Of a stretch of DNA of 10,567 nt, positions 6,397 to 10,567 are shown piece after piece. Numbering within the stretch: position 1 is the stretch's first letter; the number at the start of each line of letters is the position of its first letter. This DNA comes from Nitrososphaeraceae archaeon (GTDB lineage Archaea; Thermoproteota; Nitrososphaeria; Nitrososphaerales; Nitrososphaeraceae), in assembly GCA_025449515.1 (NCBI GenBank), contig JANWJI010000176.1, forward strand, positions 1 through 10,567, written 5' to 3'. Both the position numbers and the translations under genes were made by a program. Under the pieces are notes generated by a model. That model searched no databases. It was given only the letters and a program-made list of their open reading frames with translations, and was not told the DNA's origin.

Positions 6397-7086
6397 TCAT
6401 TGAAGCATATTTCTTACCATTAGAATCCGATCCGATGCCAAGCCCAGTGACAGTATATTACGCAAGACCAACCAAAAAAATGGAATTGATTTCTTGGATT
6501 GGGCAGCATATCCTCTGAGAAATGATTCTTCGATCCTCAGATATGTATGCTGGTCTAGGTCTATTACACTGGCAAGGAAGGTCGCAATGTCCATACCTCT
6601 TGAGAACGCAGAAGCATTTTTTTGGGTAAGTCCCAGATCCGTCCTGATAATGGGTTCAATATCACCTATCAAATAATTTTGACATTTGTTGTCGATAAAC
6701 GAATACCCGGCGTTATGCAATCTCCCAGTCTGCACCCCTGCATGATAACTCAAATCAATACACCTACCATGTGAGAACGCTCGATATAGATTCCCTCCTG
6801 CTATGTACTCCTCGACGATGATCTTATCTGAAATGGATAACAATTCCGGAGTCGGTACTCCTAGGTCTCTGAGAAGTATTCTCATCGCAAACCCTTCATT
6901 TTTACGAGAAATTTCTCCCAGCAATGGTGGAGGAGAGGGATGTATCACAAGAATGGAAATTAAACTATAGGCAACAACCAAAAGATACTCATGGAAACCT
7001 TTACTCGGCTTATTCCTTTTGACAATGACCTTCTTGCCGTTGATAGTTTCAACGGAAATATCCCTCTGCCAATTAACAAAATGCAA
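6397..7086 (-). CDS. Small protein-kinase-like protein (Bud32/Kdo-kinase/RIO type)
   Basis: This 229-residue protein has the compact kinase fold seen in Bud32, Kdo/lipopolysaccharide kinases and RIO kinases. Identifiable elements in order are VIVKR (Lys23, ATP lysine), helix C EGFAMRILLRDLGVPTPEL (Glu64), hinge VEEYIAGGNLYRAF (91-104), catalytic loop GYSFIDNKCQN (127-137) and DLGL (150-153) in the DFG position. Aligned with Bud32's GIIHGDLTTSN, the catalytic Asp132 and metal-binding Asn137 are kept, but HGD has become FID. All core catalytic residues seem present, so it may be active. No glycine-rich loop is evident, which is normal in this group. Residues 34-50 are strongly hydrophobic (YLLVVAYSLISILVIHP) and could be an unusual insertion or membrane contact. 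It is divergent from the UbiE-like gene across 71 bases. It lacks the KxGQ motif of UbiB and is too divergent to be called the archaeal Bud32 of the KEOPS complex. Confidence 0.72.
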   Translation of the reverse strand: MHFVNWQRDISVETINGKKVIVKRNKPSKGFHEYLLVVAYSLISILVIHPSPPPLLGEISRKNEGFAMRILLRDLGVPTPELLSISDKIIVEEYIAGGNLYRAFSHGRCIDLSYHAGVQTGRLHNAGYSFIDNKCQNYLIGDIEPIIRTDLGLTQKNASAFSRGMDIATFLASVIDLDQHTYLRIEESFLRGYAAQSKKSIPFFWLVLRNILSLGLASDRILMVRNMLQ

Positions 7087-7157
7087 GCTCTTACTAGCTA
7101 TGAGTAATTATTAGGTATATACATTGATAATAGATTAATATTTAGATAGCATTAGTC
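7087..7157. promoter_or_regulatory. Divergent promoter region between the kinase and methyltransferase genes
   Basis: This short, very A/T-rich gap separates two divergent starts. Candidate TATA-like elements are tgataata at 7125-7132 and attaatattta at 7134-7144 for the plus-strand gene. For the kinase, read on the minus strand, there are gtatatac near 7114-7121 and taataatt near 7106-7113. None is clearly best by spacing. The compactness suggests both genes could be controlled together. Confidence 0.35.
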
Positions 7158-7838
7158 ATGCCTCTCCACAAAGGAAATCTAAGCGCTCTGAAATTTTTCA
7201 CTGCTGAAAATGCTAATAGTTACGATCGGTTGGTCAATGCTGCCACATTTGGCCAGGACAATGTATGGAAAAAGCAAATTGCAAATAATGTAAAGAAGTC
7301 TAAAATTATCCTTGACCTCGGCTGCGGAACAGGTATTCTCTCGACCACCTTACAGAAAGTTAACAATTTGGGGGTTGTGTACGGTTTGGATTTGAAATTC
7401 GAATATTTGCAAGTTGCCTTAGCCAAGAGAAATGATATACCCCTACTGAATGCCACTGCAGAAGCACTACCGTTCAAAGACGAAGCGTTTGATTCAGTTG
7501 TTGCGTCGTATGTTCCGAAGTATACTCATGTTGACAAAATGATAGACGAATGCCTGCGTGTCCTTAAGAAGAAAGGGATACTCGTCCTACATGATTTTAC
7601 CTATCCTGCTATCAGGGTAATTCGCATGATCTGGAAGTCTTATTTTGTCCTTTTGAAGCTGATTTCGAATATCGTACGATCATGGAAGGATGTTTTTATA
7701 GAATTGGATTATCTCATTGAAGAAAGTAGGTGGGTTATTGAATGCATGAATATACTCAATGCAAAAGGAATGGAATCAGTCAACTGCACCCATCATACAC
7801 TTGGTACTGCGGCAATAGTAGTTGCTCACAAGAAATGA
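7158..7838 (+). CDS. Class I SAM methyltransferase, UbiE/MenG-like
   Basis: This 226-residue protein is an S-adenosylmethionine-dependent methyltransferase of the UbiE/COQ5-like group. Motif I is ILDLGCGTGIL (51-61), with an acidic residue at the end of strand 2 (Asp78 in YGLDLK) to bind the ribose. NATAEALPFKDEAFDSVVASYVPKY follows at 98-122 (post-I/motif II; compare UbiE's LPF-x-D-x-x-FD). RVLKKKGILVLHDFTYP (134-150) is motif III. The C-terminus HTLGTAAIVVAHKK resembles the G-IxAIHxGxK end of UbiE. Residues 151-190 form the substrate-binding insertion and are hydrophobic and aromatic, which suits a lipid or quinone-like acceptor. The stop codon overlaps the next start as ATGA, so the next gene is probably translationally coupled. 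The exact methyl acceptor cannot be read from sequence, but its membrane and chorismate-type neighbours favour a prenylated aromatic. Confidence 0.85.
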   Translation: MPLHKGNLSALKFFTAENANSYDRLVNAATFGQDNVWKKQIANNVKKSKIILDLGCGTGILSTTLQKVNNLGVVYGLDLKFEYLQVALAKRNDIPLLNATAEALPFKDEAFDSVVASYVPKYTHVDKMIDECLRVLKKKGILVLHDFTYPAIRVIRMIWKSYFVLLKLISNIVRSWKDVFIELDYLIEESRWVIECMNILNAKGMESVNCTHHTLGTAAIVVAHKK

Positions 7839-8578
7839 ACAGGGATAACTCACGAATCGATGAATGGTTTGTGCCAAAATTCGGTCCAATAAAATTCCGT
7901 GTTTTGGTTGGATTCTTATTCTTACCTTATACAGCAATGTGTGTATGCTTCACAGTACTTGGGGGTTTGTTGTCTCCTGTTATTCATATAGACAGATTAT
8001 TTGCTTTAGCAGTAATTTATTTCCTAGCATTGGGATTAGCTGCTCATGCAGCAGACGGGCTTGGATCCAAACAAATCAGACCGTGGGCAAATTATATTTC
8101 TAAACGCGAACTAAAGCTGTTGTTGATATCAGGATTAGTCCTTGCCTATTCAATAGGACTCTTCTACATTATTAATTATGTGCCGTTTCTCGCTCTCATT
8201 GCCATTTCAGAGGGATTTTTCTTATTTGCCTATAACTTCGAGTTATTTGGAGGCTTTTTCCACGATAATTTTTGGTTTTCTATTTCATGGGGTGTGATCC
8301 CACTCCTAGCTGGATTCGTCATGCAGACCAATTCAATTGCAATTTCGTCTATTCTGCTTTCATTTCTTACAGGGTGTGTCAGCTATGTAGAAATCAGACT
8401 TTCACGTGAATACAAGACACTAAAAAGAACCAACACACATGACGTTAAGCAAAATAAGTTGGAAATTTGTCTCAAGGCGATTAGTTTAGGAACAATAGCA
8501 GTCACAATTACATCTGTCATAGTCTCCTACTTTTATTCTGGACACGCAAGTTTTTCAATTTGGGGTTTTTTGGACTAG
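7835..8578 (+). CDS. Polytopic membrane protein, UbiA prenyltransferase-like
   Basis: Starting at the ATG that overlaps the preceding stop (ATGA at 7835-7838), the protein has 247 residues. An in-frame ATG at 7742 would overlap the methyltransferase by 97 bases and add a non-hydrophobic extension, so it is not preferred. I count six to eight hydrophobic segments (about 22-45, 54-72, 94-115, 116-133, 147-163, 167-183, 211-235). Between the second and third lies AHAADGLGSKQIRP (70-83), then ISKREL. This corresponds to the first Asp motif of UbiA-like intramembrane prenyltransferases in the AHALDELKGRP variant. YNFELFGGFFHDNFWFSISWG (133-152) is a second polar-aromatic motif that occupies the place of a second Asp site. 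It would sit in the membrane and transfer a prenyl chain to an aromatic acceptor if the family assignment holds. Only one or two acidic residues line each motif, so it may be a divergent or non-canonical member. Confidence 0.68.
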   Translation: MNRDNSRIDEWFVPKFGPIKFRVLVGFLFLPYTAMCVCFTVLGGLLSPVIHIDRLFALAVIYFLALGLAAHAADGLGSKQIRPWANYISKRELKLLLISGLVLAYSIGLFYIINYVPFLALIAISEGFFLFAYNFELFGGFFHDNFWFSISWGVIPLLAGFVMQTNSIAISSILLSFLTGCVSYVEIRLSREYKTLKRTNTHDVKQNKLEICLKAISLGTIAVTITSVIVSYFYSGHASFSIWGFLD

Positions 8579-8604
8579 CTCTGGACTCTCTTTAATCTTC
8601 TAGA

Positions 8605-8612
8605 CGAGGATG
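8605..8612 (+). promoter_or_regulatory. Possible ribosome binding site of the DUF98 gene
   Basis: The sequence cgaggatg ends about five bases before the ATG at 8618 and includes GAGG, partly complementary to the 16S rRNA tail. A site here would fit an internal operon gene that cannot be leaderless. The nearby ATG at 8610 opens only a four-codon frame, so 8618 is the start. Confidence 0.35.
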
Positions 8613-8617
8613 TTTGC

Positions 8618-9136
8618 ATGCTGACTATACGAATCAGAGTAGGAGGGAATAGGAGATTAATTGAGAGTATACATGTCCTAGAAGATACAATGGGTAAGAA
8701 AATATCCCTACTATCAAAAATTTTGCTATCGGATACAGGCGTACTTGAAGATAAATTATATATCATTCTGAATTCCATTCCATCGATACAAGTTATTGAA
8801 CAGACAGAATCGAACCAACTGATATCACGACGCGCCTACGTGATTGACGCAAAATCAAAAAGAAGACTTGTCTATGCAATCTCACAAATCCACGTTGACT
8901 GCTTGCCGTCGAGAGTAATTGATCAGATTCGAAATAAACGACCCGGATTGGGCAGAATATTGATGGATTCTCATATGGAGCTTCGCAAAGAAATACTTAC
9001 ACTTGGGTATTATTGTGGTAAGCAAAGATTGTTCAGGTGCTATAACATTTACAATAAAAAACATGCAGCAATTGAGGTTAAGGAAGTCATTTTAATAACT
9101 GACGAGGAATTAAAGAACGCAGCAATTTGGGAATAA
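8618..9136 (+). CDS. Chorismate-lyase-like protein (DUF98/UbiC-like)
   Basis: This 172-residue protein matches the DUF98 / chorismate pyruvate-lyase (UbiC) fold. UbiC-type enzymes split chorismate into 4-hydroxybenzoate and pyruvate. The visible pattern is SRRAYV (Arg71/Arg72, where UbiC has its active-site Arg before a short strand), ISQIHVDCLPSRVIDQI (88-104), RPGLGRIL (108-115, the P-LG loop), a helix ELRKEI (121-126), LFRCYNIYNKKHAAIEVKEVI (138-158) with Glu156 in the place of UbiC Glu155, and a short acidic tail. These are the Arg, Gly-loop and Glu known to contact the product in Escherichia coli UbiC. The length is that of the family. It follows the UbiA-like gene by 39 bases on the same strand, the order expected for a quinone or hydroxybenzoate pathway. 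Some archaeal DUF98 proteins serve methanopterin-type cofactor synthesis, which is the main alternative. Its stop codon touches the 3' end of the convergent tRNA gene. Confidence 0.75.
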   Translation: MLTIRIRVGGNRRLIESIHVLEDTMGKKISLLSKILLSDTGVLEDKLYIILNSIPSIQVIEQTESNQLISRRAYVIDAKSKRRLVYAISQIHVDCLPSRVIDQIRNKRPGLGRILMDSHMELRKEILTLGYYCGKQRLFRCYNIYNKKHAAIEVKEVILITDEELKNAAIWE

Positions 9137-9210
9137 TGGACCGGGTGGGATTTGAACCCACGGCCTCAGCAATGCCAATGCCGTATCCTACCAGACTAGA
9201 CGACCGGCCC
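9137..9210 (-). tRNA. tRNA-Ala (anticodon GGC)
   Basis: The minus strand folds into a complete cloverleaf of 74 bases. The acceptor stem is GGGCCGG with CCGGTCC and discriminator A. The G3-U70 wobble pair, the main alanine identity element, is present. The D-arm starts GTCT with loop AGTCTGGTA; the anticodon stem CGGCA/TGCTG holds the loop TTGGCAT with anticodon GGC, reading GCC and GCU. The T-arm is GTGGG TTCAAAT CCCAC. There is no intron and CCA is not encoded, so CCA must be added by tRNA nucleotidyltransferase. The gene lies head-on against the DUF98 gene with no spacer. Confidence 0.96.
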
Positions 9211-9233
9211 GCCATATTCGTATGCTCAAATTA

Positions 9234-9247
9234 GGATATTAATACCT
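9234..9247 (-). promoter_or_regulatory. Candidate TATA region of the tRNA-Ala gene
   Basis: On the minus strand the sequence ggtattaatatcc is centred about 30 bases upstream of the tRNA 5' end. This is close to the spacing of archaeal tRNA promoters. It is the only A/T block at a suitable distance. Confidence 0.33.
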
Positions 9248-9260
9248 TTTACAAAGTAAC

Positions 9261-9272
9261 AATATTATAATC
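9261..9272 (+). promoter_or_regulatory. Candidate TATA box of the Nudix gene
   Basis: The sequence aatattataatc is centred roughly 36 bases before the GTG at 9303, giving a leader of about ten bases. It lies back to back with the tRNA promoter, so this gap of about 90 bases is a divergent control region. Confidence 0.38.
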
Positions 9273-9302
9273 ATATCGACACTTGAAAGCCATTGGTATA
9301 GG

Positions 9303-9728
9303 GTGTCTCCAGAGCAGTCTATAGGTGCAATTGTTACATATCGACCTTCTCGAGAAGATACAGAATCTCCAGAATTTCTTCTTCTCAAGAATAGAAGAGG
9401 ATATTGGGGCTTTCCCCAAGGACATAAGGAAAAGGGTGAGACGGAGATACAAACGCTGGTAAGAGAAGTCATTGAGGAAACCGGTATAACGTCTTTGGAC
9501 ATTCAATCGTACATAGGAAAAATTAGATACACCTTCTTCAAGTCCGATGGTATGAAATCAGAAAAGGAGGTTACATTTTATTTCGCGACGAGTTCTACAC
9601 AGCTCGTGAAAATCTCGATTGAACACGAAAGTTACAGATGGGTATCATATTCAGACGCACTCTGGATGCTTGATCACAGACAACTCAGGTCAATATTGCT
9701 GAAAGGACACAGACGGGGCTTATACTGA
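9303..9728 (+). CDS. Nudix hydrolase, Ap4A-hydrolase-like
   Basis: This 141-residue protein has a perfect Nudix box, G-x5-E-x7-RE-V-x-EE-x-GI: Gly40, Glu46, Arg54, Glu55, Glu58, Glu59, Gly61, Ile62. These residues bind the metals that activate water for cleavage of a nucleoside diphosphate linked to another group. The strand before the box, RRGYWGFPQGHKEKGE, resembles diadenosine tetraphosphate hydrolases and RppH-type enzymes. Tyr93 and the region YRWVSYSDAL (111-120) match the C-terminal part of the fold. The start is GTG at 9303, because the first strand SIGAIVTYRP follows closely and no ATG is available. The frame stays open upstream, so a non-ATG start slightly earlier cannot be excluded. 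The substrate is probably a dinucleoside polyphosphate or another capped nucleotide, which would make it a housekeeping or stress enzyme. It stands alone between the tRNA and the radical SAM gene. Confidence 0.9.
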   Translation: MSPEQSIGAIVTYRPSREDTESPEFLLLKNRRGYWGFPQGHKEKGETEIQTLVREVIEETGITSLDIQSYIGKIRYTFFKSDGMKSEKEVTFYFATSSTQLVKISIEHESYRWVSYSDALWMLDHRQLRSILLKGHRRGLY

Positions 9729-9776
9729 AATGTTCGTTCAGCTTCCCACTTTCCCTACTCGTAACACTATCGTAAT

Positions 9777-9798
9777 AAATTTATAGCAAATCATAAAC
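9777..9798 (+). promoter_or_regulatory. Candidate TATA region of the radical SAM gene
   Basis: Two A/T elements precede the ATG at 9826: aaatttatag at 9777-9786 and cataaac at 9792-9798. The second is about 31 bases from the start, a nearly leaderless spacing; the first would give a leader of about 18 bases. The attataaaa directly before the ATG is too close to act as the TATA box of this start. Confidence 0.3.
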
Positions 9799-9825
9799 GA
9801 ATATCCGTGGGGTACCGATTATAAA

Positions 9826-10567
9826 ATGGCAGCTGGTAAAAGAATAGTTTTGACGGCAGATAGGAGCCTAATGACAAATTATAGGGGAAATTTTCTTTAC
9901 GGATTCATTGCTTGTGGACCCTACGAATTAGTACCTGAATTTGTTTTTGACAAGTTATTTTGTCCCAGTGTAGAGACAGATAAAAACACGGGAGAAGTTA
10001 AGGTGGCGCAATGTGGGCTAAGAAGAGTAGAGGGTGCATTGTTGAAGGAATATCAACGTGATGAGATCTTCATAGCTCACCCAGAAATGCTGGCCAAATC
10101 AGTAGGACCAAACACCAAAGTCTTGGGTATAAACGTGATGGATCCACTGGGCATGGCACCTGTTACCACTACTATGTCCCCTGAAAAGCTTTCTTATGTG
10201 GCGATGAAATTTAAGAAGATGTGTGCCTCAATTATCCAACTTAAGAAGAAATACGACTTTAAAGTTGTAGTTGGCGGAAATGGAGCTTGGGAACTTGCAC
10301 GACCGGATCGTATGAAGATTCATGGCATAGACACGGTGGTAATCGGTGAGGCGGACGAACTGGCCTTGGATCTTTTCCGTGATTTGGAAAACGGTGATGC
10401 CCCTGAACTTTTACACACCTTTGTGAGGAATATCGAAAATATCCCAATGATAACTGGTCCGACCATAAACTCACTCGTCGAGGCGATGCGGGGATGCGGT
10501 AGAGGTTGTGATTTTTGTGACGTAAATAAGAGATCAAAGAAAGACATACCTCTCGAGAGACTGCAGC
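9826..10567 (+). CDS. Radical SAM protein with N-terminal B12-binding-like domain (partial, COG1031-like)
   Basis: The frame is open from ATG 9826 to the window edge (247 codons, no stop), so the C-terminus is missing. The N-terminal part begins RIVLTADRSLMTNYRGNFLYGF (5-26) and includes GLRRVEGALLKEY (64-76), IFIAHPEML, SVGPNTKVLGINVMDPLGMAP (92-112) and KVVVGGNGAWELARP (146-160). This is a Rossmann-like domain like the cobalamin-binding-type domain of many radical SAM enzymes, and GEADELALDLFRDL (174-187) matches the end of that domain. Then RGCGRGCDFCD brings the radical SAM cluster CxxxCxxC (Cys224, Cys228, Cys231), which binds a 4Fe-4S cluster and S-adenosylmethionine. The pattern fits the archaeal radical SAM family COG1031, of unknown reaction. 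No histidine of the DxHxxG cobalamin motif is evident, so B12 binding itself is uncertain. It is cytosolic and apparently transcribed from its own promoter, 97 bases after the Nudix gene. Confidence 0.88.
   Translation, partial: MAAGKRIVLTADRSLMTNYRGNFLYGFIACGPYELVPEFVFDKLFCPSVETDKNTGEVKVAQCGLRRVEGALLKEYQRDEIFIAHPEMLAKSVGPNTKVLGINVMDPLGMAPVTTTMSPEKLSYVAMKFKKMCASIIQLKKKYDFKVVVGGNGAWELARPDRMKIHGIDTVVIGEADELALDLFRDLENGDAPELLHTFVRNIENIPMITGPTINSLVEAMRGCGRGCDFCDVNKRSKKDIPLERLQ

Noticed and set aside
7742..7834. Longer version of the UbiA-like protein starting at ATG 7742.
   Set aside because: The extension lies within the end of the methyltransferase gene, is not hydrophobic and lacks family resemblance. 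The ATGA overlap at 7835 gives a better start.
9137..9210. Possible intron in the tRNA gene, as often found in archaea.
   Set aside because: The anticodon loop is a normal seven bases (TTGGCAT) and all arms close without an insertion.
9239..9506. Two overlapping minus-strand frames of 85-87 codons opposite the Nudix gene.
   Set aside because: They are antisense to the conserved Nudix box and show no recognisable motif.
10259..10547. Minus-strand frames opposite the radical SAM gene.
   Set aside because: The plus strand carries the CxxxCxxC motif and a continuous domain, so these frames are shadows.
1..10567. CRISPR array, transposon, integrase or prophage genes.
   Set aside because: I found no regularly spaced repeats, no terminal inverted repeats around a gene, and no transposase or integrase motifs. 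The tRNA has no adjacent integrase or visible duplicated 3' end.

Overview
The window reads as archaeal genomic DNA, most likely from a Nitrososphaeria/Thaumarchaeota-type organism. This is inferred from the protein families: an AMMECR1 protein, a COG1340-like coiled-coil protein, a radical SAM protein of the archaeal COG1031 type, a DUF98 chorismate-lyase-like protein and an MJ1255-type glycosyltransferase. The base composition is moderately AT-rich, TATA-like boxes sit about 25-35 bases before several starts, Shine-Dalgarno sites are few, and a tRNA-Ala lacks an encoded CCA. No rRNA, amo gene or other lineage marker is present, so the phylum is an inference.

Layout. (1) 97-2931, plus strand: a stand-alone class I glutamine amidotransferase, a cytosolic C39-like cysteine peptidase fused to TPR repeats, and a ThiI-like protein whose PP-loop has lost its signature. 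(2) 2881-5852, minus strand: reading with transcription, a long coiled-coil protein, an AMMECR1 protein and a GT-B glycosyltransferase. The glycosyltransferase gene runs 51 bases into the end of the ThiI-like gene from the opposite side. (3) 5978-6370, plus: a small Cys/His-rich unknown protein. (4) 6397-7086, minus: a small Bud32/Kdo-kinase-like protein kinase. (5) 7158-9136, plus: a compact probable operon of a UbiE-like methyltransferase, a UbiA-like membrane protein (ATGA overlap) and a DUF98/UbiC-like protein. (6) 9137-9210, minus: tRNA-Ala(GGC), directly abutting the preceding stop codon. (7) 9303-9728, plus: a Nudix hydrolase with a complete Nudix box. (8) From 9826 to the window edge, plus: the N-terminal part of a radical SAM protein.

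The most suggestive group is 6397-9136. A chorismate-lyase-like enzyme, a prenyltransferase-like membrane protein and a UbiE-like methyltransferase are the three kinds of step needed to turn chorismate into a prenylated, methylated aromatic (quinone-type) lipid. A small kinase is transcribed divergently next to them, loosely recalling the UbiB kinase of ubiquinone synthesis. The second group of interest is the 5' trio, in which all three proteins resemble enzymes yet each departs from its family's active-site consensus. I see no CRISPR array, transposase, integrase or long repeat. No gene-free stretch exceeds 300 bases.
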